Assembly (NCBI RefSeq): GCF_001866075.3
Contig: NZ_CP063356.1
Span: 1,168,164 to 1,232,163 of the forward strand
Length of the DNA: 64,000 nucleotides
Direction: 5' to 3'
DNA from: Anaerobacillus isosaccharinicus
GTDB lineage: Bacteria; Bacillota; Bacilli; Bacillales; Anaerobacillaceae
Shown here: positions 8,268 to 15,945 of the stretch, piece by piece
Layout of the letters: every line of letters begins with the position of its first letter
Numbering within the stretch: position 1 is the first letter of the stretch
Translations under genes and position numbers: made by a program
The notes under the pieces: model-generated
Database searches by the model: none
What the model was told of the DNA's origin: nothing
Seen by the model: the letters and a program-made list of their open reading frames with translations, nothing else

Positions 8268-9812
8268 ATGTGTCCAGTATTATCATTGGGTGATAAACAA
8301 CTACATTACAATCACTATGCTAGTGAACATAAGCAAACTATTATTCTAGTTCATGGAGTAGGAATGGATAGCCGTTATTGGTATAAATTAATCCCTTTAT
8401 TAACTGATTTTTATTCAGTGGTATCATTTGATTTACAAGGTCATGGAAATAGTACTAGCGGAAATGAACAAATTTCTTGGGAAGTTTTGAATGAGGATTT
8501 ACTCAGCCTTGTTGCTCATTTAAACATTAATCAATTTCATATTATAGGGCATGGTCTAGGTGCTAACTTGGCTACCCAATTTACATACAGCTATCCAAAT
8601 CTTATAAAAACACTAACACTCATCTCTACAATCATATACTTTCCAGAAGATGTAATTGAGGAAGGGTTATTGTTACGAAAAAAACTTTCTGAGGTTAATT
8701 CACTAACAGCTCTAGCAGACTATCTAGTCCCAAAAATACTACTGAACTCGAAACACCATTCAGATGAAGAACTGCTATATTCAAGTTATCAAATGGTATC
8801 CCCAAGCTTATATATTCAATATTGTGAGATGCTTGTTAGGAATGCCCTTTCTTTAGAGCAAGTTAGTGAAATAACAACACCTACGTTAATCTTAACAGGT
8901 GAATTTGATGCAATTTTTCCGCCTAAGTTCACTGGTTTGTCAGCATTTACCTTCCCGAATAACCATTATATTGTTATCCCAAATGCATCAAACGGTGTTT
9001 TTCTAGACCAACCTGAAACAACGGCTAACTCTATAAAAATGTTTGTTATGAAGGATAATCCGATACCTCAAAATACCTTTGATAAACCGACAAACATATA
9101 TTTAGAAAAGATGGGAAGGCACTTAAATCAAGTTATTCAAAATGGAATAATTAATATTAATTGCACACTGCATGTCCAATTAATGGATACTTTTGTTGTT
9201 CGAAAAAATAACGAGGAGATAGTTAACGGATGGAATCAACGGATGGCAAAACAGTTGTTTTGCTATTTACTAGTTCATAAAACAGTACTTCGGGAGCAAC
9301 TATGTGACGACCTCCTTGGAGAAGTTCTTTTAGTTGACGCAAAGAGAAATTTACGAGTCTACATTTACCACTTAAAGCGGTTATTAAACACAGGTATGAC
9401 TAAATTTTTAACAACTGATAAAGTGCATATTTTTTTAGCTGGTAATATTAAATGTGACCTAGATCAATATTTATGTGAACTTAAAAATTTAGAAGACAAG
9501 GAGCCTGATTTTTATTACGCTGAATTTAAGAAAGTTTTAAAAAATGCACCAAAAACTATCATGCCTGGCGTTGTCGATGATTGGGCACTTAAATTTGTTA
9601 TGAATATTCAAAAACGAATAATAGAGGTTGCTGAAAAACTAGCTCTTTATCATTGTGAACGAAAAGAATATAATTTAGCAGCTGACTACCTAGAAGTAGT
9701 CATGCATTACGAGATAGTAGAAGAGTCAACCTATGAAAAATTAATAGAGTTACATACCAAAATGAATAATCAACATCGAATAGATTATTGGTTGAAACAT
9801 TTCCAACTTTAA
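8268..9812 (+). CDS. Alpha/beta-hydrolase-like sensor fused to SARP/BTAD transcription regulator
   Basis: 514 residues in three parts. Residues 1-265 have the alpha/beta-hydrolase fold (oxyanion VHGVG at 29-33, FDLQGHG near 60). The nucleophile elbow reads GHGLG (94-98), with Gly where the catalytic Ser belongs. The acid is present (GEFDAIF, D214), and the expected His is Asn (SNG near 242). Residues 295-385 form an OmpR/SARP-type winged helix, and 385-514 a helical BTAD-like domain. This suggests a catalytically dead, ligand-binding hydrolase fold controlling a DNA-binding module. AAAGGAG precedes the ATG. Ligand and targets unknown. No transmembrane segment, so cytoplasmic. Confidence 0.82.
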   Translation: MCPVLSLGDKQLHYNHYASEHKQTIILVHGVGMDSRYWYKLIPLLTDFYSVVSFDLQGHGNSTSGNEQISWEVLNEDLLSLVAHLNINQFHIIGHGLGANLATQFTYSYPNLIKTLTLISTIIYFPEDVIEEGLLLRKKLSEVNSLTALADYLVPKILLNSKHHSDEELLYSSYQMVSPSLYIQYCEMLVRNALSLEQVSEITTPTLILTGEFDAIFPPKFTGLSAFTFPNNHYIVIPNASNGVFLDQPETTANSIKMFVMKDNPIPQNTFDKPTNIYLEKMGRHLNQVIQNGIININCTLHVQLMDTFVVRKNNEEIVNGWNQRMAKQLFCYLLVHKTVLREQLCDDLLGEVLLVDAKRNLRVYIYHLKRLLNTGMTKFLTTDKVHIFLAGNIKCDLDQYLCELKNLEDKEPDFYYAEFKKVLKNAPKTIMPGVVDDWALKFVMNIQKRIIEVAEKLALYHCERKEYNLAADYLEVVMHYEIVEESTYEKLIELHTKMNNQHRIDYWLKHFQL

Positions 9813-9814
9813 CT

Positions 9815-9836
9815 AGGGACAGGTCCACTGTCCCCC
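9815..9836. repeat. GGGAC-family hairpin (REP family 3)
   Basis: GGGACAG, 5-nt loop, CTGTCCC just after the stop of the SARP regulator, followed by C and T residues. First copy of a family of GGGAC...GTCCC hairpins recurring to 37.7 kb. At this site it could also act as a transcription terminator. Confidence 0.65.
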
Positions 9837-9867
9837 TTTAAGTATTAAGGACGGTTCTTCCCCCTCC

Positions 9868-10050
9868 CTAAAGGCTATATGAATCAATAAATGCAATTCC
9901 TTCACGAAACGCTTTTTCCATTCGGTGATTACCATCAAAGATCTCAAACATTTTTGAGCGAATTTCGGCTTGTATAACCGGCTTTCAAATATTAACAGTT
10001 GGCAAATGATCTTCATTAACTCTGCCACAATAATGCGTTCTAAACCTGTC
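9868..10050 (-). pseudogene. Fragment of ParB-like gene
   Basis: About 180 bp nearly matching 18541-18720, the middle of the intact ParB-like gene at 18461-18889, including the segment encoding the DGNHRMEKA region. Both flanks are lost and base changes disrupt the frame, so this is a remnant. A GGGAC-family hairpin lies just to its left. Confidence 0.75.
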
Positions 10051-10216
10051 CTTCTTGTCCTTACAACAAATGGTGGAAATTAAACTTAAAACCGTCAGCT
10101 ACTTTTTTTCTTCATCAGTTCCATTTTTAAACTTATCTAAAAACCCCCCCGTTAACTGTTACCTTAATTACGATTTTATACGGATTAACAGGCAGGCAAA
10201 CTATGATGTTTCAGCT

Positions 10217-10246
10217 AGTATCGGGTGATGACAGGCACCCGATACT
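10217..10246 (+). repeat. REP family 1 extended to an 11-bp-stem hairpin
   Basis: AGTATCGGGTG (10217-10227) pairs with CACCCGATACT (10236-10246) around atgacagg. This is the family-1 REP core (CGGGTGGTGACAGGCACC in consensus) with mirrored flanks, followed by TTTT. It may terminate transcription as well as being a REP. Confidence 0.7.
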
Positions 10247-10314
10247 TTTAACTTTGCCAATGACAAGTAATTACTCATCTTGTATACTATATTCAGAAGG
10301 AGGTGAAGAGAAAT

Positions 10315-10656
10315 ATGAACAATGAAAAAATAGAAGATATGCTAACTCAATTAATTAAAATTGTTGGTAATATGCAATCTGATATTCAAGGTATGCAATC
10401 TGATATTCAAGGTATGCAATCTGATATCCAAGGTATGCAATCTGATATCCAAGGTATGCAATCTGATATCCAAGGTATTAAAGTCGACATTCAAGAAATC
10501 AAAGCAGATGCTCGTGATTTTAAAGCAAAAAGTGAAGCACGGCACGAGGCAGTTATGAGCCAGCTTAAAACGCTTGAAAATGATCAGGACTTCATTTGGG
10601 AAAAAGCGGTACGAAACGAAAGAGAACTTGGGAACATCAAAAGACAACTAAGTTAA
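10315..10656 (+). CDS. Coiled-coil protein with five perfect-register heptad repeats
   Basis: 113 residues starting at ATG 10315, 9 nt after AAGGAGGTG; a GTG at 10303 would lie inside that ribosome site and is unlikely. Residues 20-54 are five tandem copies of the heptad MQSDIQG, continued by IKVDIQE and IKADARD, so the centre is a long coiled coil. The C-terminal part (QLKTLENDQDFIWEKAVRNERELGNIKRQL) is also helical. No signal peptide or membrane segment. Similar small coiled-coil proteins are common in Bacillaceae without known function. The near-identical repeats suggest recent expansion by slippage. Confidence 0.75.
   Translation: MNNEKIEDMLTQLIKIVGNMQSDIQGMQSDIQGMQSDIQGMQSDIQGMQSDIQGIKVDIQEIKADARDFKAKSEARHEAVMSQLKTLENDQDFIWEKAVRNERELGNIKRQLS
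10372..10476 (+). repeat. Five tandem 21-bp repeats inside a coding region
   Basis: Five consecutive copies of a 21-bp unit beginning ATGCAATCTGATAT, at 10372, 10393, 10414, 10435 and 10456, differing only in T/C at one position. The unit is a multiple of three and encodes one heptad per copy, so copy-number change would lengthen the coiled coil without a frameshift. Confidence 0.95.
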
Positions 10657-11101
10657 GGTAACCCCAAATCTCCGCACACATAAACCCTACGTATTATACC
10701 TACATGATTTTTTGTCCAAAGTAATTCAAAAATTCAAAAGGAGAGCTTCCTTTAATGGACAGCACTCCTTTGTTAGTTTTATGAATTAGTTCGCATCGAC
10801 CTCAACTTTTCTCAATTTGAAAATGATTAATATAAACTATGACCGATATTATAATGAGCAACCCTAGTAACATTTATAAGATCCCCACGCACTCCATCCC
10901 CCCTTAAATAAGAAATTGACACTTAATTTGGCAATTGATTTTAAGTGTACAACAATCTTTGTCCTTTGGAATAAATGTCATTGTTGCTGTCATTTCTCTA
11001 TTAAAAGTCATAAAACCTTTGCGTTAATAAAAAATAGCATGCGTCAATTCGCATGCCATTTCATATGTCAATTTAACCTTATGCACCTCAAAACGGAACG
11101 G
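10657..11101. other. Intergenic stretch without a supported gene
   Basis: About 445 bases between the coiled-coil gene and the toxin remnant. I see a short inverted repeat (GCATGCG...CGCATGC at 11037-11056), which may belong to the degenerate antitoxin RNA of the neighbouring toxin copy. Nothing else here is supportable. Confidence 0.5.
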
Positions 11102-11123
11102 TTTACATTGGTCTTGGGGGCGG

Positions 11124-11222
11124 TTATTTCTCTTTTGATGACGAGGGTGATTATTGCTGTTATTGTTATTACAAATAACATGCTAAGTTGAATTGCCATA
11201 TTCACTGCTCAAAAGTCACCAT
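11124..11222 (-). pseudogene. Degenerate type I toxin copy A
   Basis: Homologous to the intact 37-residue toxin at 15662-15775, with the same leader: GGGAGGTGG before the ATG, the SD-sequestering hairpin at 11231-11249, and a TATAAT -10 at 11283-11288. A one-base deletion after codon 5 brings a TGA into frame, and a second deletion near the 3' end shifts the frame again, so no toxin can be made. The GGCGGTTATTT half of the terminator remains on the left. Confidence 0.75.
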
Positions 11223-11360
11223 TATTACCACCTCCCTTCGGGAGATGGTCAACCACCCATCCGCTTTATATGTTGCGCCTTAATTATAACAAACACTAGT
11301 TCCTATAATTATCATTCTATATTAATCAAAGCTTATAATCTTTCGACAAATACCTACAAA

Positions 11361-11382
11361 CTTCGGGTAGTGACAGGCACCG
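11361..11382 (+). repeat. REP family 1 copy
   Basis: CTTCGGGTAGTGACAGGCACCG, one mismatch to the consensus, 16 bp beyond the stop codon of the Fic gene on the other strand. Confidence 0.8.
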
Positions 11383-11397
11383 AAGCATACCAGAGCT

Positions 11398-12663
11398 TTA
11401 TTCCATATAACCCTTTACGCCTAAATATTTAAATATATACTTTTTGCCCTTCTTTACTTTCTTAAATAACCCCAATTCCGTTAATTCCGTTAAATCCCTT
11501 CTTGCTGTTTCATACGCTACCTTCATTCGACTTTGATAATGATCAATTGTGGTGATGTTATTATCTTTTCTTTTCATATAATTCAAATACTTTTTTTGTC
11601 TTTCATTAAGAAACACTTCATCATTCACCAAAGTTTGAAGTAATGATGCATGGTTTAATTCTTTCATCAGCTGTTCTATTACTTCATAAATAGAATCCTT
11701 AGTCATTTCAATGTAGCTAATAAGAAAATATGATAAATCGCTATCGTAATCTTCAGTATCTTTAATTGCTTTATAATATTTGTTTCTTTTCTTATTTACG
11801 ACATTGGAAATAGAGAAAAATTTAAAAAACTCATATTTATTTTTTAAAAGGTACATGTAAGAAAACGCTCTTGCTACCCTGCCATTCCCATCAAAAAAAG
11901 GATGGACATAGGCAATATAAAAGTGAATAATACAAGCCTTCACTATTGGATGAATAAAAGGTTTATTTGAATTTATGAAATTGAATAAGTCATTCATCAT
12001 TGCTTGTACTTCGGTGTGCGGAGGAGCAACGTAGATAGGTTCTGTTTTAACCGCATTATCTGCCCATACATACACATAGTCATCCCGATATTTCTCAGAT
12101 AAATCCCCTTCTTCAAGAGTTCCTTCAGAAATTATTTTATGAAGGGTAATAAAAATGTCTTCATTCAAATCCTGATGTAAATTTTCAAGAATAAACATGA
12201 GACCATTGTGATTGTTTAAAATCATTTTCTCACTCTTGTTTTTTGGGTTCTTTTTATTAATTAATTCTTTTGTTCTTTTCTTAGTAGAAAATGCGCCTTC
12301 AATAACACTTGAATGAAAGGCTTCATCAATGATACTCTCTTCAACCAAGTTATTTCGAATTTCTTTTGTAACCAATTCATCTATTTTGTCTTTGGCAATA
12401 AAGTCTATATCATGGATGATCTCTTCTAAAAAAGGAGGAATTAAAAACCAAAAGTTTTTTCCACTTTGGTCCTTCAAAGGAACTTCTCTACTCATACTTC
12501 TTCTCTTACGTTGAATATCACCCCAAATATCAATTCTTAATTGTAAAAATTCATTTTGAATGCGATACAAAGTTTCAGGTTTATTCAAGTATCTTTCATA
12601 AGTGAATTTATTCAAGACATTTTCTAAAAAGTACTCATTGTATTTAATTTCCTCATCCATCAT
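11398..12663 (-). CDS. Fic family protein (AMPylator-type) with winged helix
   Basis: 421 residues. The Fic core motif is HPFFDGNGRVAR (catalytic His about 254), so the fold should transfer AMP or a related nucleotide to a protein hydroxyl. An N-terminal inhibitory helix motif SSVIEG (S118, E122, pattern S/TxxxEG) marks it as a class II self-inhibited Fic. The C terminus (residues 345-421, ERQKKYLNYMKRKDNNITTI) looks like a winged HTH. AAAGGAGG sits 5 nt before ATG 12663. No separate antitoxin gene is adjacent. Target and biological role cannot be told from sequence; regulation or growth control is typical of such chromosomal Fics. Confidence 0.9.
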   Translation of the reverse strand: MMDEEIKYNEYFLENVLNKFTYERYLNKPETLYRIQNEFLQLRIDIWGDIQRKRRSMSREVPLKDQSGKNFWFLIPPFLEEIIHDIDFIAKDKIDELVTKEIRNNLVEESIIDEAFHSSVIEGAFSTKKRTKELINKKNPKNKSEKMILNNHNGLMFILENLHQDLNEDIFITLHKIISEGTLEEGDLSEKYRDDYVYVWADNAVKTEPIYVAPPHTEVQAMMNDLFNFINSNKPFIHPIVKACIIHFYIAYVHPFFDGNGRVARAFSYMYLLKNKYEFFKFFSISNVVNKKRNKYYKAIKDTEDYDSDLSYFLISYIEMTKDSIYEVIEQLMKELNHASLLQTLVNDEVFLNERQKKYLNYMKRKDNNITTIDHYQSRMKVAYETARRDLTELTELGLFKKVKKGKKYIFKYLGVKGYME

Positions 12664-12778
12664 AATTCCTCCTTTCTAAATACTTTACTTAGTTTTATTA
12701 TATACGTTTTATACTAAATTGAAACTTATTTGTTACTAATTTGCTACTATTTAAGCAATTTGAGTCTAAACATTGGAT

Positions 12779-12797
12779 TAGTGTGCCTGGCACCAGT
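12779..12797 (+). repeat. REP family 2 copy
   Basis: TTAGTGTGCCTGGCACCAG contains the palindrome GTGCC-T-GGCAC. It lies upstream of the Fic gene in a 350-bp stretch (12664-13012) that otherwise shows only the Fic promoter region. Confidence 0.75.
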
Positions 12798-12982
12798 TAT
12801 TAGGTGGGAGTAATAGCAGCAAATTGGCTTTGTCAGCGGTTCGACACTGTTTCTCAGCCAAAATCCATGAGCTTTGCATCCAATCTTAAGGAAACATCAT
12901 GTTTTAGCTACTCGAAAATTAAATGCCCAGCCCCACAATGTAATGTAATTCATGCAACCGCATAATTACTCTATACAAAAAT

Positions 12983-13013
12983 AGAGGGACAAGGTTCTGT
13001 CCCTTGTCCCTCT
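12983..13013 (-). terminator. GGGAC-family hairpin, terminator-like
   Basis: AGAGGGACAAGG (12983-12994), 7-nt loop, CCTTGTCCCTCT (13002-13013): a perfect 12-bp stem overlapping the stop codon of the small gene at 13013. It belongs to REP family 3 and is well placed to end that transcript. Confidence 0.65.
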
Positions 13014-13333
13014 TAATTAACTCTAGCTGATAGTTTAAAAACCTTAAAGTCATTTGCATTACTGCAATGTAGTAATACTGGGTTAATTTCAATTACTAAG
13101 GATTGATCGGAATAACAGTTACCGTTGTCAGATGGAATGACTAGATATATATCTTCATAGTCAACAACCGCTTTCGTGCTAGGTACAACAGAGTCAAACA
13201 ACTCAAAAGCTTCATCTTTTAAAATATCGATGATTTTAGCATCATTACACTTTCCCATTTTAATGACCTTCGTGTATTTCTCACTTGTTAATAATTCTAG
13301 TAATATAGTTTCCATTTCTGATCCGCCGTCCAT
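13013..13333 (-). CDS. Conserved small protein, paralogue of 18029-18349
   Basis: About 100-106 residues: start ATG 13333, or more likely the internal ATG 13315, which has GGCGGA upstream. No family recognised. The paralogue at 18029-18349 is about 85% identical over the core (LLELLTSEKYTKVIK, DAKIxDILKDE, FDSVVPST, DYEDxYLVIPSD, SARVN end), and a fragment of a third copy lies near 23628. It has no signal peptide or membrane segment and is acidic, probably cytoplasmic. A -10-like TATATA lies at about 13356-13361. Conservation between diverged copies indicates it is or was a real protein. Confidence 0.7.
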   Translation of the reverse strand: MDGGSEMETILLELLTSEKYTKVIKMGKCNDAKIIDILKDEAFELFDSVVPSTKAVVDYEDIYLVIPSDNGNCYSDQSLVIEINPVLLHCSNANDFKVFKLSARVN

Positions 13334-13551
13334 TTTTCTTTTTTTGCCTTCACTATATAAATACATGCGAAAGTGAAAAATGGTGGGGGATTTCCGAAAA
13401 AAATTTAAGTTTGTTTTGAAAGCCCCAAGGGGCGACTGTGCACAAAAAGTGATCAATAATGAAGCACTAGGGACGGTTCCATCGCGTTCTCATGTGCATG
13501 GCTCCAAGGTATTTCCCTTATAAATCGTGGTTTTGACTTATAAATAATTGT

Positions 13552-13570
13552 GGTGCCTGTCACCTCCCGG
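13552..13570 (-). repeat. REP family 1 copy
   Basis: GGTGCCTGTCACCTCCCGG reads as the family-1 core on the minus strand. It sits directly beside the 21-bp array that follows. Confidence 0.75.
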
Positions 13571-13642
13571 TTTATAAGCCAAACACGACCAGTTATAAGC
13601 GGAACTAAGTACTTTATAAGCCAAACATAAAGCTTGATTAGC
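13571..13642. repeat. Array of 21-22-bp units with TTATAAGCCAAAC core
   Basis: Three consecutive units (TTATAAGCCAAACACGACCA, TTATAAGCGGAACTAAGTAC, TTATAAGCCAAACATAAAGC) with a period of 21-22 bp. The same array, in the opposite orientation and with matching unit-specific tails, occurs at 23698-23793. A related TTATTAGCCAAAC version flanks the IS at 52388-53795. No coding capacity and no CRISPR-like spacers. Confidence 0.7.
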
Positions 13643-13658
13643 ATGCAAACATTTCAAT

Positions 13659-15275
13659 TCACCGCAGAAAAAAATTGGGAATTTCCTTCTCCCCAGTGCG
13701 ATAATCCGAAACATTTTTCTCCGCTACCTCGTCTAGCTCATGGTAAAACTGATCGGCAAATTTGTTTAGGGCGATTGTGTAGAAATAGGCAATCGGCTTT
13801 TTAAGTTGTACCTTTTTTAGCTTTCTAACCATTTGTTTAAAAGCTTGGATGGCCACATCTAAAACGAAGCTGTGTTCTTTTTCGTAAACGTACTTATAAG
13901 CTGCTAGTTTTGCCATTTTCCAGTAATCTTCAATCGTGTCGCAGTTGTTGAAAAAAACTTTGACGAGGCTCCTAAATGGTTTAGGAACTTGGTCACTTGT
14001 GTATGTATGGTCCAGTGGTTCAGCCGCTAGTTCAGACTCGACACTACGATTCTTTTCTTCATTTTTTATAATAGTTTTTAAATCATTAGTTTTTTGGTGG
14101 TCCAATCTTTCGGCACAAGGTGGTTCAGGTTGATTCGACAAGTGCCAGTCACCTCCCGAATTTTGGTAAGCCAAAACTTGTTTTTCAGAACACGTGCAAT
14201 AATGATTAGTTGAGCCTCGGTAGCCACAAGGGCAAGGGTTCATAGCTGCAATAAAAATAAACTTCGAAGGATACGATACAGTTGAGTGCGCTCGATTGAT
14301 GGTTACTTTGCCATTTTCTAATGGTTGCCGCAACATATCTAAGGTTTTCTTAGAAAACTCAGCCAACTCATCTAAAAATAACACCCCACGGTGAGCAAGA
14401 GATACTTCTCCAGGTTTAGGGTTTGATCCACCACCAATAATTGAAACTGCCGAGGCAGAATGGTGTGGATGACGAAATGGTGGGATCATAAGTGAATCGA
14501 AAGGGGCGTCAGCTAGTTGATAGAGACTTACTTTTTCGAGTTGAGCTTCTTGTGATAATAGGGGCAAAATTGTTTGGAACGTTTCAGCAAGCAAACTCTT
14601 GCCACAGCCAGGCGGTCCATCCATCATGACATGATGTCCTCCTGCTGCAGCGATCTCGAGGGCTCGCTTAGCAAACTGATGACCAATAATTTGTCTGAAA
14701 TCACGCTCATAAGTAACTTCCTTCACTTCTGGCACATTTTGATGTTGGGTGAATGAAAGGACAGGTCTTCCTGCTAAATGCTGAAGAACTTCATCGACCG
14801 TAGTGACGTAAATCAATTCCACCTCCGTAATCATTACGTTCGGCAATTCTGGGTCAAATGGCAAAAATAACTTTTTCATTCCAAGACGTTTCGCAGCTAG
14901 AATCGCTGGCAACATTCCTTGAACAGGTAAGATCGAGCCATCTAATGATAACGTTCCAATAAAAGCAGCATCGACAGGGATTCTTTCACTGATAAAATCT
15001 CCAGCTTTTAATAAACCTATGGCAATCGCTAAATCGAACAATGGGCCATTTTTCCTTTGCTCAGCTGGCGACAAATTCACAACAATCTTCTTATCGACTA
15101 ACGAATGACCCATACAATGTAATGCTGCCGAAACACGCTCCCGCGATTCCTTTACAGACGCATCAGGCAAGCCTACAATCAAGACAGATTCCACCCCTTC
15201 CATCACTTGAACTTGTACTTGAATTAAGTACCCTTCCAAGCCTTTCAAACCAATACTATTAACTTTTGCAGACAA
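13659..15275 (-). CDS. Chimeric ORF: ComM N-terminal two-thirds joined to another protein's C terminus
   Basis: 538 residues from TTG 15275 (GGAGG upstream, as in the intact comM). Residues 1 to about 376 match the intact ComM of this window almost exactly, including Walker A GPPGCGKS and the sensor region. Then the frame runs through a REP (14141-14160, translated as SGGDWHL) into unrelated sequence: FRSLVKVFFNNCDTIEDYWKMAK...VLDVAIQAFKQMVRKLK. That tail resembles the C terminus of Bacillus HTH/replication-initiator-type proteins (from memory). The final ComM domain is missing, so branch-migration activity is unlikely. A REP-mediated rearrangement product; whether it is expressed is unknown. 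Confidence 0.8.
   Translation of the reverse strand: MSAKVNSIGLKGLEGYLIQVQVQVMEGVESVLIVGLPDASVKESRERVSAALHCMGHSLVDKKIVVNLSPAEQRKNGPLFDLAIAIGLLKAGDFISERIPVDAAFIGTLSLDGSILPVQGMLPAILAAKRLGMKKLFLPFDPELPNVMITEVELIYVTTVDEVLQHLAGRPVLSFTQHQNVPEVKEVTYERDFRQIIGHQFAKRALEIAAAGGHHVMMDGPPGCGKSLLAETFQTILPLLSQEAQLEKVSLYQLADAPFDSLMIPPFRHPHHSASAVSIIGGGSNPKPGEVSLAHRGVLFLDELAEFSKKTLDMLRQPLENGKVTINRAHSTVSYPSKFIFIAAMNPCPCGYRGSTNHYCTCSEKQVLAYQNSGGDWHLSNQPEPPCAERLDHQKTNDLKTIIKNEEKNRSVESELAAEPLDHTYTSDQVPKPFRSLVKVFFNNCDTIEDYWKMAKLAAYKYVYEKEHSFVLDVAIQAFKQMVRKLKKVQLKKPIAYFYTIALNKFADQFYHELDEVAEKNVSDYRTGEKEIPNFFLR
14141..14160 (-). repeat. REP at the chimera junction
   Basis: AGTGCCAGTCACCTCCCGAA is a family-1 REP read on the minus strand. 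ComM homology stops exactly here, so the REP is the breakpoint between comM and the foreign C terminus. Confidence 0.8.
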
Positions 15276-15458
15276 ATATACATCCCTCCAATTGTACGTA
15301 ATAAAATTAGGCAAGTTAGAAAAATGAAGTGTTTAATGAGGCGATCTGAGGTTTAAAATGGAGTAGTTGAAGCTAGATAAGAATATCTGTTTCTATTATA
15401 AAAATCTTACGAAGAGTCTGTCAATACAATAACTAGGAACGTAGAAAAAAATTAGTAC

Positions 15459-15477
15459 TTCGGGTGGTGACAGGCAC
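15459..15477 (+). repeat. REP family 1 copy
   Basis: TTCGGGTGGTGACAGGCAC between the chimeric comM and the antitoxin RNA promoter. The duplicate locus has a REP at the equivalent position (34690-34710). Confidence 0.8.
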
Positions 15478-15488
15478 AAGAACTTATA

Positions 15489-15518
15489 TTGCAAATGCAG
15501 CAACTAGTAATGTATACT
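15489..15518 (+). promoter_or_regulatory. Promoter of candidate antitoxin RNA (copy B)
   Basis: -35 TTGCAA (15489-15494), 18-bp spacer, -10 TATACT (15513-15518). The same boxes at the same spacing occur at the duplicate locus. A second TATTAT box lies 10 bp downstream. Confidence 0.55.
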
Positions 15519-15524
15519 TAAGGA

Positions 15525-15672
15525 AGATATTATACAAAATAAAAATGACTAGGCGCGGGAACGCCCAGTCAATGCAACACATGCCGCATGAAGAGCGGCT
15601 GACCAATTGAAATTTTAAGGTTAAAAAGAAATAACCGCTAATCCATTGGTCGTGGGGGCGGTTATTTCTCTT
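15525..15672 (+). ncRNA. Candidate antisense antitoxin RNA (copy B)
   Basis: Predicted transcript of about 150 nt from the promoter above. It starts with a hairpin (GACTAGGCG/CGCCCAGTC, 15547-15570), then TGCAACACATGCCGCATG. It ends in a hairpin (AAATAACCGC.../...GCGGTTATTT) that is also the terminator of the convergent toxin mRNA. The two RNAs overlap at their 3' ends, as in txpA/ratA and bsrG/SR4 type I systems. The 5' hairpin is kept with changed bases in the remnant at 22.3 kb. Boundaries are inferred. Confidence 0.55.
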
Positions 15673-15775
15673 TTCTATTGGTGACGAGTGTGATTATTGC
15701 TACAATCGCTGTTATTGTTATTATAAATAACACGCAAAGTTGAATTGCCATATTCACTGCTTCGTATGTCACCAT
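15662..15775 (-). CDS. Small membrane toxin, type I TA (copy B)
   Basis: 37 residues beginning MVTYEAVNMAIQLC and ending TNRKEK: a short polar N terminus, one hydrophobic helix of about 22 residues and a basic tail. This is the pattern of Bacillus/Enterococcus putative holin-like toxins (Hol-Tox) and TxpA/BsrG-type peptides. GGGAGGTGG lies 6 nt before the ATG, but inside a hairpin. The gene overlaps the candidate antisense RNA at its 3' end. Likely action is on the cell membrane. It is intact and nearly identical to copy D (34915-35028), differing at two residues. Confidence 0.72.
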   Translation of the reverse strand: MVTYEAVNMAIQLCVLFIITITAIVAIITLVTNRKEK

Positions 15776-15841
15776 TATTACCACCTCCCTTCGGGAGATG
15801 GTCAACCGCCCATCCGCTTTATGTATTGCTCCTTAATTATA
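15776..15841 (-). promoter_or_regulatory. Toxin leader: -10 box and SD-sequestering hairpin
   Basis: On the minus strand a perfect TATAAT (15836-15841) gives a start near 15829. The leader then contains CCATCTCCC-GAAG-GGGAGGTGG-type pairing (15781-15801), which buries the ribosome site in a stem. Such hidden SDs are typical of type I toxin mRNAs. The arrangement is conserved in copies A and D. Confidence 0.65.
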
Positions 15842-15912
15842 ACGAACGTTAGTTCCTTTTACTACCACTCTATTTAATTAAGCCTTATTAACTTTCGTCA
15901 AAAACTGACAAA

Positions 15913-15932
15913 TTTCAGGTGTTGACAGCACC
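15913..15932 (+). repeat. REP family 1 copy (degenerate)
   Basis: TTTCAGGTGTTGACAGCACC marks the right end of the duplicated segment and lies 14 bp from the stop codon of the adjacent Fic gene. Confidence 0.7.
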
Positions 15933-15945
15933 GGATTTTCTTCAC

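Larger units (their letters stand above)
14161..15912. repeat. Segmental duplication, copy 1 (other copy 33388-35165)
   Basis: About 1.75 kb nearly identical to 33388-35165: the 5' part of comM, its upstream region, the antisense RNA locus and the type I toxin. Copy 1 is bounded by REPs on both sides (14141-14160 and 15913-15932), while copy 2 continues into the complete comM. The direction of copying is therefore most likely from the 33-35 kb locus to here. Confidence 0.85.

Noticed and set aside
9813..10028. 71-residue minus-strand frame beside the SARP gene
   Set aside because: It is an out-of-frame reading of the ParB-like gene fragment, not a separate gene.
10080..10200. Minus-strand text encoding FLDKFKNGTDEEKK after a run of seven G
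   Set aside because: Could be the end of a decayed gene, but no family, start or continuous frame was seen.
10372..10476. Regular repeats suggesting a CRISPR array
   Set aside because: The 21-bp units are contiguous with no spacers and lie in frame inside a coding sequence.
13453..13644. 63-residue minus-strand frame
   Set aside because: It covers the REP and the 21-bp array and has no independent support.
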